64,000 nt of DNA from Listeria_A hofi (GTDB taxonomy: Bacteria; Bacillota; Bacilli; Lactobacillales; Listeriaceae): contig NZ_CAUYTL010000007.1 of assembly GCF_963575615.1 (NCBI RefSeq), forward strand, positions 41,095-105,094. The letters are read 5' to 3'. Positions within the stretch are counted from its first letter, which is position 1; each line of letters starts with the position of its first letter. Position numbers and translations under genes: made by a program. Shown piece by piece: positions 25,127 through 34,096 of this stretch. The notes below the pieces were generated by a model. That model was not told the origin of the DNA, made no database searches, and was given only the letters and a program-made list of their open reading frames with translations.

Positions 25127-25804
25127 TTATGCACTAATCTTTGCTTGCCTTTTCTGGATAAATCTCAGTAAGAATACGAGTAAGGCAACACAAACAATGG
25201 ATAAGATTGCAATTTTAGTATTTCCTTTTAGTAGCGCATCTCCTCCAAATGCATATAGGAATGAAGTAGGTAAAACACCGAATGTAATCGCTAGCAAAAG
25301 TGATTTTAGTGGTAATTTTAATTTGACTGCTGTGTAGTTCACGATAACGGATGGTAGTATTGGAATCATGTAACCCGCTGTGATGCCGAAGAGCGGGTTT
25401 TTCATGCGTGAAATATTAGCTATGAATTCGTCCGATCTGTTTGTTTTTTTGGATGTTCCAAATTTATGTAACATAATAATCACGATGACATTTCCCAATA
25501 TATTTCCGGTGATATTCATAACAACACCAATCCACGGGCCAAAGCACACACCTATAAGAATACCGATTACTGAGTTAGGAACACCAGGAATAGCGCACAT
25601 GACGGCTGTCAAAGCTACTAGCAACAAGGCATCTTTTAACTTATGGCTACGAATACTCTCTATCAGCTGCGTTCTATCTGCATCCGGATCAAGGAATAAC
25701 TTGAAATCAGCAGAATAATCCTTATAAATAATGTAACCTAATATGATAATAGCGATGAGACCTAGCACAATAAACATTACTTTGACTTTGAGACGGATAT
25801 TCAT
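25127..25804 (-). CDS. TVP38/TMEM64 family membrane protein (DedA/SNARE-associated superfamily)
   Basis: About 225 residues with five to six membrane segments. The family core is visible: AIPGVPNSVIGILIGVCFGPWIGVVMNITGNILGN, then FGITAGYMIPILPSVIVNYTA and a C-terminal helix. Members are thought to move phospholipids or undecaprenyl carriers or to support membrane homeostasis; substrate here is not known. I chose ATG 25804 (MNIRLKVKV) because GGGAGG lies just upstream; the open frame runs 21 codons further. Its stop sits at the edge of the regulator remnant. Confidence 0.8.
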   Translation of the reverse strand: MNIRLKVKVMFIVLGLIAIIILGYIIYKDYSADFKLFLDPDADRTQLIESIRSHKLKDALLLVALTAVMCAIPGVPNSVIGILIGVCFGPWIGVVMNITGNILGNVIVIIMLHKFGTSKKTNRSDEFIANISRMKNPLFGITAGYMIPILPSVIVNYTAVKLKLPLKSLLLAITFGVLPTSFLYAFGGDALLKGNTKIAILSIVCVALLVFLLRFIQKRQAKISA

Positions 25805-26563
25805 GTTTTTTCCTCCCTTTTTCCCCTCTACAACTCCAATTATAGCTCGACATTTTGTACTTAGCAAATTCTTGATTACTGTACTTTCTCTTTTTTACGG
25901 AAGCCATTTGGTGTGTACCCAGTGATCCCGCAAATCAGAGTGTACCTGTTTATGAATGGTTTTGTGAATCTTTGTTAGGGAGCAAATTATTATTTATGGT
26001 AACTATAACATGGAGGTGTAAAACAAATATATATCTAATTATTTCTAATTAACGATAAATAGATTAGATGATGAAATAAGAAGAAATATTTTCAGATAGA
26101 TAAAAAATAGTATCACATAATGACATTGTGTGATGGTGTTGGAAATGGTATGAAAAAAGGAAAGATTATTGTTCATGAAATTCTAATCTGGATCACAGCT
26201 ATTTTTTTCTTAAAGATGTAATATAAAAATATAAGTTAACAACAAGCAAATTCATTATCATACTTTCTCCCGAAGCGTGATAATGTGAACTCCCTTTTTA
26301 GACGGTTGCGGCTCTCCCCTTTTCCGTAGTGTTTTTTTGTGCACCAAAAATATATCTGATAAGGGTATACTTGAGCAAGACAGAAAGAAGATGGGGTATT
26401 ATCAAAGGAAGGCATGTCTGGTAAGGCTGTCCGATAATAACTCTAAGTAAGTAGAAATAAGTACAGCAACAGGTATATAACGCGTTTCTTCTATAGCAAA
26501 CTAGACAACAATCATTTTGAGCCCTGTTATAGTATCACTTTCGTCTTTAAATATTTACAATCA
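25805..26563. other. Long AT-rich intergenic region
   Basis: About 760 bases with no convincing gene. A 23-codon frame at 26150-26221 (MKKGKIIVHEILIWI...) encodes a hydrophobic peptide but has only a weak ribosome site. TCACATAA...TTGTGTGA (26113-26133) is an imperfect dyad, and CATTATCA.../TGATAATG (about 26251-26287) is an inverted repeat without a U-tract. Confidence 0.5.
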
Positions 26564-26592
26564 TGTCGTAAACACAGATTAACTGATATAAT
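26564..26592 (+). promoter_or_regulatory. Probable deoR promoter
   Basis: Extended -10 TGATATAAT ends at 26592. The -35 region (TGTCGT, 26564-26569, 17-base spacer) is weak. Transcription would start near 26599, 37 bases before deoR. Confidence 0.5.
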
Positions 26593-26635
26593 GAATCAGA
26601 ACATGGTTTTAATTTTTTAGAGATGAGGAAAGCCA

Positions 26636-27571
26636 ATGGATAAACAAAAACAGCAACTAAGTATTGAAGTTGCGCGCCTGTATTATCAATCTGATTACAG
26701 TCAACAAGAGATTGCCAGCCAGCTCGGAATTTCACGCCCAACTGTATCCCGACTTTTGCAATTCGCTAAAGAAAGTGGTTACGTGGAAATCAAAGTTACC
26801 GATCCGTTCGCCGACTTGGATGCGTTGGAAACAGCGCTTCGAGAAAAATATAACTTAAAAGAAGCACATGTCGTTTTTTCACCGACTACCGAATATACAA
26901 CAATTACCGATTTCCTTAGCAAAAAAGGTGCAGAATACCTTGAAGAAATTGTTAAAAATGGTGATATTCTTGGTGTAAGTTGGGGAACGACAATGTATGA
27001 AGTCGCGAAAAAAATTCGACCGCAAGATGTGCGTGGTGTGGAAGTGATTCAATTAAAAGGTGGGATTAGTCATTCCAACGTCAATACATACGCATCCGAA
27101 ACGATTTCTCTATTCGCTGAAAACTTCCAAACGATGCCGCGCCATTTACCGCTCCCTGTTATTTTTGATAATGCCACCGTCAAAGAAATGGTGGAGCAGG
27201 ATCGTCACATTCACCACATCATCGAGATGGGAAAACAGGCAAATATTGCGGTTTTTACTGTTGGAACCGTTCGCGATGAGGCTCTTCTTTTCCGACTCGG
27301 CTATTTTAATGAAGCTGAGAAAAAGCTACTAAAAACAAAAGGCGTTGGCGATATTTGTTCCCGTTTTTACGACAGAGACGGCCAAATTTGTAGTGCAGAA
27401 ATCGATGCTCGCACAATCGGTATCGAACTCGAATCACTTAAGCTAAAAGAGCGCTCCATTCTGATTGCAGGTGGCGCAAGGAAAGTCGTAGCGATTCATG
27501 GCGCGCTTCAAGGAGAATATGCCAACATTTTGATAACAGATCAGTTCACCGCGAAAGAATTAGTTCGATAG
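26636..27571 (+). CDS. deoR: Deoxyribonucleoside regulator DeoR (SorC/CggR family)
   Basis: 311 residues. The N-terminal HTH is YYQSDYSQQEIASQLGISRPTVSRLLQFAKE. The C-terminal sugar-phosphate sensor domain has VSWGTTMYEVAK, QLKGGISHSNVNTYA and LFTVGTVRDE-like FTVGTVRDEALLFRLGYF. It closely matches Bacillus subtilis DeoR over its whole length. That protein represses dra-nupC-pdp and is released by deoxyribose-5-phosphate. ATG 26636 has GAGGAAAG upstream. It stands 540 bases before deoC in the same orientation. Confidence 0.93.
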   Translation: MDKQKQQLSIEVARLYYQSDYSQQEIASQLGISRPTVSRLLQFAKESGYVEIKVTDPFADLDALETALREKYNLKEAHVVFSPTTEYTTITDFLSKKGAEYLEEIVKNGDILGVSWGTTMYEVAKKIRPQDVRGVEVIQLKGGISHSNVNTYASETISLFAENFQTMPRHLPLPVIFDNATVKEMVEQDRHIHHIIEMGKQANIAVFTVGTVRDEALLFRLGYFNEAEKKLLKTKGVGDICSRFYDRDGQICSAEIDARTIGIELESLKLKERSILIAGGARKVVAIHGALQGEYANILITDQFTAKELVR

Positions 27572-27639
27572 TAGCTTTTTGCCAAGATATGCGACGGAAA
27601 CCTATTTTTTTAAACTTAATTATGGTAGTATGCAATAGA

Positions 27640-27803
27640 AGAAGGTTTTGCGAAAAATCATGCGAGGTAGTTTTTCTACAGTCTGAGGCTATGCGTCAAC
27701 ATAGCCTTCCACGCAAACATGAAACACCGTTTAAGATGGTGCCAGCCTTCATAGTTTTTTTGAAACCACTCAGCTGTTTGGAAGCTTATGAGTGGTTTTA
27801 CTT
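27640..27803 (+). ncRNA. Candidate antisense antitoxin RNA opposite the holin-like toxin
   Basis: The plus strand facing the toxin 3' end contains three hairpins. The first is GGCTATG/CATAGCC (27687-27693/27700-27706). The second is CACCGT/ATGGTG (27725-27730/27736-27741), followed by a T7 run at 27755-27761. The third is AAACCACTCA/TGAGTGGTTT (27763-27772/27789-27798) followed by TTTT. It resembles txpA/RatA-type loci, where a convergent RNA pairs with the toxin mRNA 3' end. Ends and promoter are not resolved. Confidence 0.35.
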
Positions 27804-27887
27804 ATCTCTGTCATTCTTACTGTTCATAATCATAACGACAAGTCCTGCGAAAGCGACCATAATCGTTAGTGATTCAAAGACAGTCAT
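27798..27887 (-). CDS. Small holin-like type I toxin peptide
   Basis: A 29-residue ORF: MTVFESLTIMVAFAGLVVM then a short charged tail ending in DRDK. This is the Hol-Tox/'putative holin-like toxin' pattern of Gram-positive type I toxins (M-x-VFE-x-L-x-x-M, one membrane helix, charged C-terminus). AGAAAGGA precedes the ATG by seven bases and is self-complementary with the adjacent TCCT, which could hide the ribosome site. A terminator-like hairpin begins at the stop codon. Expected action is membrane depolarisation when unpaired from its antitoxin RNA; this is family knowledge, not shown here. Confidence 0.7.
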   Translation of the reverse strand: MTVFESLTIMVAFAGLVVMIMNSKNDRDK

Positions 27888-27985
27888 AATTAATCCTTTC
27901 TAGGAGAAACCAGGAATAACATCGGCATCACCTACTTTCATAAAAAGAAGGCGTCAAACCACATCATAAACTTTTCTGCTAACCA

Positions 27986-27994
27986 ATTATATCA
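27986..27994 (-). promoter_or_regulatory. Extended -10 promoter of the holin-like toxin
   Basis: On the minus strand TG-A-TATAAT is a perfect extended -10; the -35 (GACTTT, 17 bases upstream) is weak. Transcription would start near 27979, leaving a 5' leader of about 90 bases, as in structured type I toxin mRNAs. Confidence 0.55.
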
Positions 27995-28028
27995 TGTAAT
28001 CCTTAATAAAAGTCCCACAATCATAACT

Positions 28029-28064
28029 TGAACATAATTTCATATATAACTTTACAAATGTTCA
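28029..28064 (+). promoter_or_regulatory. Putative DeoR operator upstream of deoC
   Basis: Inverted half-sites TGAACAT (28029-28035) and ATGTTCA (28058-28064) lie 50-85 bases before deoC. They resemble the TTGAAC half-site of the B. subtilis deo operator. The spacing is wider than in the known palindrome, so the assignment is tentative. Confidence 0.4.
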
Positions 28065-28113
28065 TATCTGTATTATGATGAAAACAAATAATAGAAAAGC
28101 GAGGAGATTACTC

Positions 28114-28788
28114 ATGACGAATATCGCCAAAATGATCGACCATACAGCTCTAAAACCAGAAACAACGAAGGAAATGATTCTAAAACTAACAGCAGAAGCC
28201 AAGCAATTCAATTTTGCATCTGTCTGTGTGAACCCTACGTGGATTGAGCTAGCTCATGAACAATTAGCAGGGACAGGCGTAGATGTATGTACGGTTATCG
28301 GCTTCCCACTTGGTGCCAACACAAGCGTTACTAAAGCGTTCGAAGCAGCAGACGCTATCCAAAAAGGCGCAACAGAAGTCGATATGGTTATCAATATTGG
28401 TGCTTTAAAAGACAAAGATGACGCTTTAGTTGAGTCAGATATTAAAGCGGTTGTCGATGCGGCTAAAGGAAAAGCTTTAGTTAAAGTCATCATCGAAACA
28501 AGTCTATTAACGGATGAAGAAAAAGAACGGGCTTGCCGATTAGCGGTAGCAGCAGGAACGGATTTCGTCAAAACATCAACTGGGTTTTCGACAGGTGGCG
28601 CAACCGTGGAAGATATTGCATTGATGCGCAAAACGGTCGGACCTGATATTGGTGTAAAGGCTTCAGGCGGAATTCGCACAAAAGAAGATGTTGATAAAAT
28701 GATCGAAGCAGGCGCAACACGTATCGGAGCAAGTGCGGGTGTGTCGATTGTTTCAGGAAATGACGCAAATCCGAAAGATAACTATTAA
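28114..28788 (+). CDS. deoC: Deoxyribose-phosphate aldolase
   Basis: 224 residues, the usual length for Firmicute DeoC. Schiff-base lysine lies in FVKTSTGFSTGGAT (Lys153) and the second lysine in GVKASGGIRTKED; the C-terminus ends in Tyr as needed for catalysis. It splits 2-deoxyribose-5-phosphate into acetaldehyde and glyceraldehyde-3-phosphate. Start ATG 28114 has GAGGAG upstream; the open frame continues 13 codons further but without a ribosome site. Its substrate is made by DeoB, encoded downstream in a separate operon. Confidence 0.95.
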   Translation: MTNIAKMIDHTALKPETTKEMILKLTAEAKQFNFASVCVNPTWIELAHEQLAGTGVDVCTVIGFPLGANTSVTKAFEAADAIQKGATEVDMVINIGALKDKDDALVESDIKAVVDAAKGKALVKVIIETSLLTDEEKERACRLAVAAGTDFVKTSTGFSTGGATVEDIALMRKTVGPDIGVKASGGIRTKEDVDKMIEAGATRIGASAGVSIVSGNDANPKDNY

Positions 28789-28854
28789 CAAAATCGTCAA
28801 AATGTGGCATGATGGAAGAGAAGTAATTTTTCCTGTGAAAAGAGGCGAGCCACA

Positions 28855-29874
28855 TTGGGTGCAACGATTCGAGATATTGCAGAAAAAACGGGTGTTTCCA
28901 TTACGACTATTTCCCAGATACTAAATGGTAAAGGGAGTCGTTTTAGTGAAGCAACGAGAAATAAAGTGTTTCAAACCGCAAAAGATTTAGCCTATAAACC
29001 AAACTTTTTTGCGAAAAATATGGTGACGAATCGGACGAATACGATTGGTATGATTGTACCGGAAGTAACGGACCCATTTTTTTCGCAAATGGTGAAGGGC
29101 GCAGAGGATTATTTGAATGCGCATGATTATATGATTTTACTATGTAATTCCTCGCAGGACAGTATGCGTGAGGACCTATATGTGGAGGAGCTTTTGCATA
29201 GGGCAGTGGATGGATTGATAATTGCCAGTCCAAATATTTTGGCATCCAATGTGTTTACGCAACTAGAAGCGCTACATAAACCATATATTTTGCTGGATCG
29301 CAAACGGCATCATCGCGAGGAAGGCAATATTTTTATTGATGATTATGAAGGCGGATACATGGCAACGGAGCATCTGATAGCACTAGGTCACACGAACATT
29401 GGGATTATCACATCGGATGATTCTTTTTATTCGGTAGAAGAACGTCTACAGGGCTATCAAGCTTCATTAAAGGAGCACGGAATAACAGGCTCACTAGCGT
29501 GGATTATGGAAGGCGATCAGACAATGTCAGGCGGCTATATCGCATCGAAAAAATTGCTGGAAACCGCTGATATAACAGCCTTGTTTGTAACGAACGATCA
29601 AATGGTGGCGGGAGCATACCGTGCAGCACTTGAACTCGGCATCACAATTCCAGACGATCTTTCTGTTATTGGCTTCGACGACATTGAACTAGCAGAATAC
29701 ATGGCACCAACGTTAACAACAATCCGTCAACCAATATACGACATCGGAAAAACCGCAGCCGAGTACCTACTAAAAGCCATCCAAAATCCAACCGAAAAAA
29801 TGGCAAACAAAAAAATGCCACTCAACCTCATTGTCCGCGAGAGCACAAAAAAACGAATAGTAAACGCAGAATGA
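28855..29874 (+). CDS. LacI-family transcriptional regulator
   Basis: 339 residues. N-terminal HTH and hinge: TIRDIAEKTGVSITTISQILNGKG...SEATRNKVFQ. The C-terminal periplasmic-binding-like domain has MIVPEVTDPFF, DGLIIASPN and VIGFDDIELAEYMAPTLTTIRQP. It resembles RbsR-type regulators. TTG start at 28855 with AGAGGCGAG upstream. It lies between deoC and nupC, and the palindromes before nupC are of LacI type, so control of nupC-deoB-pdp by a nucleoside or ribose signal is likely but inferred. Confidence 0.85.
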   Translation: MGATIRDIAEKTGVSITTISQILNGKGSRFSEATRNKVFQTAKDLAYKPNFFAKNMVTNRTNTIGMIVPEVTDPFFSQMVKGAEDYLNAHDYMILLCNSSQDSMREDLYVEELLHRAVDGLIIASPNILASNVFTQLEALHKPYILLDRKRHHREEGNIFIDDYEGGYMATEHLIALGHTNIGIITSDDSFYSVEERLQGYQASLKEHGITGSLAWIMEGDQTMSGGYIASKKLLETADITALFVTNDQMVAGAYRAALELGITIPDDLSVIGFDDIELAEYMAPTLTTIRQPIYDIGKTAAEYLLKAIQNPTEKMANKKMPLNLIVRESTKKRIVNAE

Positions 29875-29944
29875 AGGTAGAATTATCGCTAAAACGATTA
29901 AAAACACAGAACGTCGCCTAACAGGAGAATCCACAAAATTTCGG

Positions 29945-29995
29945 CGGAGTGACAGCTGCTCATATTCTAGGCAAAGTCGAGTAGCTGTCGCTCCG
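29945..29995 (+). terminator. Strong hairpin after the LacI gene
   Basis: CGGAGTGACAGCTGCTC (29945-29961) pairs, with two mismatches or bulges, with GAGTAGCTGTCGCTCCG (29979-29995). It has no U-tract, so it could be a terminator or a small palindromic element. Confidence 0.45.
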
Positions 29996-30008
29996 AGATG
30001 GATATTGT

Positions 30009-30037
30009 TTCACATGTGATACAATTGATGATATACT
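30009..30037 (+). promoter_or_regulatory. Probable nupC-deoB-pdp promoter
   Basis: TTCACA (30009-30014), 17 bases, TATACT (30032-30037). The predicted start point near 30044 coincides with the left operator. Confidence 0.6.
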
Positions 30038-30044
30038 GTTATCG

Positions 30045-30123
30045 GTAAACCGTTTTACTTTTTAAGTTCCGAATGTAAACGCTTGCTGAGAGGGCTAGCA
30101 TTGTTATCAGTAAACCGCTTTAC
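30045..30123 (+). promoter_or_regulatory. Paired LacI-type operators with a cre-like site between them
   Basis: GTAAACCGTTTTAC (30045-30058) and GTAAACCGCTTTAC (30110-30123) are near-palindromes with central CG, both preceded by TGTTATC and spaced 65 bases apart. TGTAAACGCTTGCT (30074-30087) matches the CcpA cre consensus at 12 of 14 positions. The first box sits on the predicted start point and the second downstream, which suits repression by looping or roadblock. Confidence 0.6.
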
Positions 30124-30172
30124 TCGTAGTAGCAAAAATAGTTCCATACTTTAAATTATTGGGGGATTCATA

Positions 30173-31354
30173 ATGAAATTTCTAATTGGTATCATTGGTT
30201 TGATTGTCGTTCTAGGCATCGCTTGGATTGCGAGTAACGATCGCAGAAAAGTGAAATTTAGGCCGATTATCGTTATGATTGTTTTACAGTTTATTTTAGG
30301 GTTTATACTGCTGAACACGAGTGCAGGAAACTGGCTCATTGGTGGGATTGCGGATGGCTTCGGTAAATTATTATCGTATGCCGCAGAAGGTGTGAATTTT
30401 GTATTTGGTGGTCTTGTGAACACGGATCAAATGTCCTTTTTCCTCAGTGTATTGCTGCCGATTGTCTTTATTTCTGCGCTAATCGGGATTTTACAACATT
30501 GGCGTATTTTGCCGTTTATTATTAAATATATTGGCCTTGCGCTGAGTAAAGTTAACGGAATGGGGAAATTAGAATCATATAACGCGGTTGCTTCTGCAAT
30601 TCTTGGGCAATCTGAGGTTTTTATTTCTGTGAAGAAAGAACTTGGATTACTGCCGAAGCATCGTCTTTATACGCTGTGTGCTTCTGCTATGTCAACCGTT
30701 TCGATGAGCATCGTCGGCTCTTATATGGTACTCTTAAAGCCAGAGTATGTCGTAACAGCATTGGTTCTTAATCTATTCGGAGGTTTCATCATCGCATCAA
30801 TTATCAATCCGTATGAAGTTACCGAGCAAGAAGATATTCTCGAAGTAAAAGAAGAAGCCAAACAAAGCTTTTTTGAAGTGTTAGGCGAGTATATTATGGA
30901 TGGTTTCAAAGTAGCGATTACGGTTGCTGCAATGCTGATCGGTTTCGTTGCGATTATTGCAATGATTAACGCGATTTTCAGCGGTATTTTCGGTCTTTCG
31001 TTCCAAGAATTACTCGGTTATGTTTTTGCACCATTTGCATTTTTAGTTGGTGTTCCTTGGGATGAAGCAGTTAAAGCAGGGAGCATTATGGCGACTAAAA
31101 TGGTATCCAATGAATTCGTCGCGATGACTGATTTAGCAAATGGTAATTTCCATTTTTCAGGCAGAACGACCGCGATTGTATCCGTATTCCTCGTATCGTT
31201 CGCTAATTTTTCATCTATCGGTATTATCGCCGGAGCAGTCAAAAGCTTGAACGACAAGCAAGGCATCGTTGTCGCACGTTTCGGTTTGAAACTATTATTC
31301 GGTGCCACATTAGTTAGTTTCTTAACAGCCACAATTGTTGGCTTAATCTATTAA
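30173..31354 (+). CDS. nupC: Concentrative nucleoside transporter (CNT family)
   Basis: 393 residues with about nine to ten membrane segments and CNT motifs: GQSEVFISVKKELGLLPKHRLYTLCASAMSTVSMSIVGSYM, and near the end KMVSNEFVAM...RTTAIVSVFLVSFANFSSIGIIAGAVKSLND. The glutamate and serine of these motifs bind the nucleoside and ion. It imports nucleosides with H+ or Na+. First gene of an operon with deoB and pdp; GGGGGA lies before ATG 30173. Confidence 0.92.
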   Translation: MKFLIGIIGLIVVLGIAWIASNDRRKVKFRPIIVMIVLQFILGFILLNTSAGNWLIGGIADGFGKLLSYAAEGVNFVFGGLVNTDQMSFFLSVLLPIVFISALIGILQHWRILPFIIKYIGLALSKVNGMGKLESYNAVASAILGQSEVFISVKKELGLLPKHRLYTLCASAMSTVSMSIVGSYMVLLKPEYVVTALVLNLFGGFIIASIINPYEVTEQEDILEVKEEAKQSFFEVLGEYIMDGFKVAITVAAMLIGFVAIIAMINAIFSGIFGLSFQELLGYVFAPFAFLVGVPWDEAVKAGSIMATKMVSNEFVAMTDLANGNFHFSGRTTAIVSVFLVSFANFSSIGIIAGAVKSLNDKQGIVVARFGLKLLFGATLVSFLTATIVGLIY

Positions 31355-31368
31355 GGAGGTTTTTCAAA

Positions 31369-32550
31369 ATGGCATTTAAAAGAATTCACGTTGTAGTTAT
31401 GGACTCGGTAGGTATTGGTGAGGCGCCAGACGCAGCGCAATTTGATGATTTTGACGTTGATACATTAGGGCACATCGCGCGCGAAAAAGGAGGACTAAAA
31501 ATGCCTAATATGGCGATGCTTGGTCTGTCTAACATTCGCGAAATTGCAGGTGTTCCCGTTGCTGATAAGCCACAAGCCTACTTCACAAAAATGCAAGAAA
31601 CATCCGCAGGTAAAGATACGATGACAGGGCATTGGGAAATCATGGGTCTTTACATTGACACACCATTTCGCGTATTCCCAGACGGATTTCCAGATGAACT
31701 GATTAAAAAAATTGAGGACTTCTCTGGTCGTAAAGTAATCGGAAATAAACCGGCAAGTGGTACAGAAATCATGGAAGAACTCGGGGAAGAGCAATTGGCA
31801 ACAGGAGCTCTAATCGTGTATACATCCGCTGATTCTGTTTTACAAATTGCTGCAAATGAAGAGTTGATACCGCTTGAAGAACTATATCGTATTTGCGAGT
31901 ATTGCCGAGAAATTACGCGTGATGAACCATACATGCTTGGTCGTATTATCGCTCGTCCATTCGTTGGCAAAACAGCGAAGACATTCGAACGTACAGCAAA
32001 CCGTCATGACTACGCACTAAAACCATTCGATAAAACAGTGATGGATCATTTGAAAGATGGCGGCTTAGACTCGATTGCAATCGGTAAAATATCTGACATT
32101 TTTGATGATGAAGGTGTGACGAGATCGATTCGCACGAAGTCAAACATGGATGGTATGGATAAGTTTATTGACCTATTAAGCGAAGATTTCCATGGCATGA
32201 GTTTCCTGAACCTTGTTGACTTTGATGCATTGTTCGGTCACCGTCGCGATCCAATCGGTTATGGTGATGCGCTGGAAGCATTTGATGCGAGACTTCCAGA
32301 AGTGTTCGCAAATATGAAAGAAGATGATTTGTTACTTATCACAGCTGATCACGGGAACGACCCAACGTATCGCGGCACCGACCATACGCGTGAATATGTG
32401 CCATTGTTAGCTTATTCGAAACAATTTAAAGACGGCGGTAAGGAGCTTGATTTGCGCAAAACATTCGCTGATTTAGGCGCGACCGTCGCAGATAATTTTA
32501 AAGTGAAAATGCCTGAGTACGGTGAGAGCTTCTTAAACGACTTAAAATAA
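31369..32550 (+). CDS. deoB: Phosphopentomutase
   Basis: 393 residues, the usual length. Alkaline-phosphatase-superfamily metal motifs are present: VVMDSVGIGEAPDA at the N-terminus, the catalytic threonine in GKDTMTGHWEIMG, and ITADHGNDPTYRGTDHTREY near the C-terminus. It interconverts (deoxy)ribose-1-phosphate and -5-phosphate, linking nucleoside phosphorolysis to DeoC or the pentose phosphate pathway. AAGGAGG precedes ATG 31369, 14 bases after nupC. Confidence 0.95.
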   Translation: MAFKRIHVVVMDSVGIGEAPDAAQFDDFDVDTLGHIAREKGGLKMPNMAMLGLSNIREIAGVPVADKPQAYFTKMQETSAGKDTMTGHWEIMGLYIDTPFRVFPDGFPDELIKKIEDFSGRKVIGNKPASGTEIMEELGEEQLATGALIVYTSADSVLQIAANEELIPLEELYRICEYCREITRDEPYMLGRIIARPFVGKTAKTFERTANRHDYALKPFDKTVMDHLKDGGLDSIAIGKISDIFDDEGVTRSIRTKSNMDGMDKFIDLLSEDFHGMSFLNLVDFDALFGHRRDPIGYGDALEAFDARLPEVFANMKEDDLLLITADHGNDPTYRGTDHTREYVPLLAYSKQFKDGGKELDLRKTFADLGATVADNFKVKMPEYGESFLNDLK

Positions 32551-32569
32551 AAAGGATTGGTGAACGAAA

Positions 32570-33871
32570 ATGAGAATGGTAGATGTAATTTCGAAAAAGC
32601 GTGATGGTAAAGAATTAACGACCGAGGAAATCGGATTCGTAGTAGATGGTTACACAGCGGGCAAGATTCCAGATTACCAAGTTAGTGCACTTGCTATGGC
32701 GATTTTCTTCCAAGATATGACGGACCGCGAGCGTGCAGATTTGACAATGGCGATGGTTAATTCCGGTGAAACGATTGATTTGTCGGCGATTGAAGGTATT
32801 AAGGTGGACAAGCACTCGACTGGTGGCGTTGGAGATACGACAACACTAGTATTAGCACCACTTGTTGCAGCACTTGATGTACCGGTTGCAAAAATGTCTG
32901 GACGCGGATTAGGTCATACGGGAGGTACGATTGATAAATTAGAGGCGATTGAAGGCTTCCACGTAGAAATCACAAAAGAGCAGTTTATCGATTTGGTGAA
33001 CCGTGATAAAGTTGCGGTTATTGGTCAATCAGGCAATCTAACTCCTGCTGATAAAAAACTGTATGCATTACGTGATGTAACTGGCACGGTAAACTCGATT
33101 CCACTTATTGCAAGCTCGATTATGAGTAAGAAAATTGCAGCAGGTGCTGATGCGATTGTTTTGGATGTTAAAACGGGTGCTGGTGCCTTTATGAAAACAG
33201 ATAAAGACGCAGAAAACTTAGCGCATGCGATGGTTCGGATTGGGAATAATGTTGGCCGCCAAACGATGGCAGTTATCTCAGATATGTCGCAGCCGCTTGG
33301 TTTTGCAATTGGTAATGCCTTGGAAGTGCAAGAAGCAATTGATACGTTAAAAGGTGAAGGACCAGCAGACTTAACAGAGCTAGTTTTAATTTTGGGAAGT
33401 CAAATGGTTGTTTTAGCTAAGAAAGCGAATGACTTGGACGAAGCACGAGCGATGCTGAAAGAAGTAATGGCGAATGGAAAAGCATTAGCGAAATTCAAAG
33501 ACTTTTTGAACAACCAAGGCGGGGACGGTTCGATTGTAGATGATCCAAGTAAATTGCCACAAGCGAAGTTCAAGATTGACGTGCCAGCAAAAGAAAGCGG
33601 CGTTGTTGCGGAGATAGTTGCAGATGAAATTGGTATTGCTGCGATGCTTTTAGGCGCAGGACGTGCGACGAAAGAGGACGAAATTGACTTAGCAGTTGGC
33701 ATTATGTTGCGTAAAAAAGTTGGCGATAAAGTGGAGGTTGGTGAACCACTTGTAACAATTTACTCAAATAAAGAAGATGTGAAGGCAGTTGAAGCAAAGA
33801 TTTACGAAAATATTCGAGTTAGCGACAAAGCAGATGCACCTAAGTTGATTCATACGATTATTACCGAATAA
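32570..33871 (+). CDS. pdp: Pyrimidine-nucleoside phosphorylase
   Basis: 433 residues. The signature SGRGLGHTGGTIDKLEAIEG and the phosphate-binding KHSTGGVGDTTT are intact, and the C-terminal PYNP domain is present. It splits uridine, deoxyuridine and thymidine to the base and (deoxy)ribose-1-phosphate, the DeoB substrate. Last gene of the nupC-deoB-pdp operon, closed by the terminator at 33879. Confidence 0.95.
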   Translation: MRMVDVISKKRDGKELTTEEIGFVVDGYTAGKIPDYQVSALAMAIFFQDMTDRERADLTMAMVNSGETIDLSAIEGIKVDKHSTGGVGDTTTLVLAPLVAALDVPVAKMSGRGLGHTGGTIDKLEAIEGFHVEITKEQFIDLVNRDKVAVIGQSGNLTPADKKLYALRDVTGTVNSIPLIASSIMSKKIAAGADAIVLDVKTGAGAFMKTDKDAENLAHAMVRIGNNVGRQTMAVISDMSQPLGFAIGNALEVQEAIDTLKGEGPADLTELVLILGSQMVVLAKKANDLDEARAMLKEVMANGKALAKFKDFLNNQGGDGSIVDDPSKLPQAKFKIDVPAKESGVVAEIVADEIGIAAMLLGAGRATKEDEIDLAVGIMLRKKVGDKVEVGEPLVTIYSNKEDVKAVEAKIYENIRVSDKADAPKLIHTIITE

Positions 33872-33878
33872 AACAGAG

Positions 33879-33916
33879 CAAAGTCCCCTGATTCGCGATG
33901 GAATCGGGGGACTTTG
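33879..33916 (+). terminator. Terminator of nupC-deoB-pdp
   Basis: CAAAGTCCCCTGATTC (33879-33894) pairs with GAATCGGGGGACTTTG (33901-33916), a 16-bp stem with one G-T pair, then TTGC. Confidence 0.85.
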
Positions 33917-34096
33917 TTGCGGATATTATGAGGCATCGTTTGCCGATTTAGAGCCTCAATATGCAGTGGAATGAAATTGCCTTCCTTATAGCCAACTCCT
34001 CGAAAACTTCACGCCCTCCATAAAAGTCAAAAGAGGACTTTTCTTGCGCCCTCTAACAATTTCTGTCGAGGCTAAACGGGCTCTTTCAGCTTTTCA

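Noticed and set aside
26150..26221. 23-residue hydrophobic peptide frame upstream of deoR
   Set aside because: Only a weak ribosome site and no adjacent hairpin or antisense structure, unlike the toxin at 27798.
28254..28679. 141-codon minus-strand frame inside deoC
   Set aside because: Antisense shadow of a highly conserved enzyme gene, without ribosome site.
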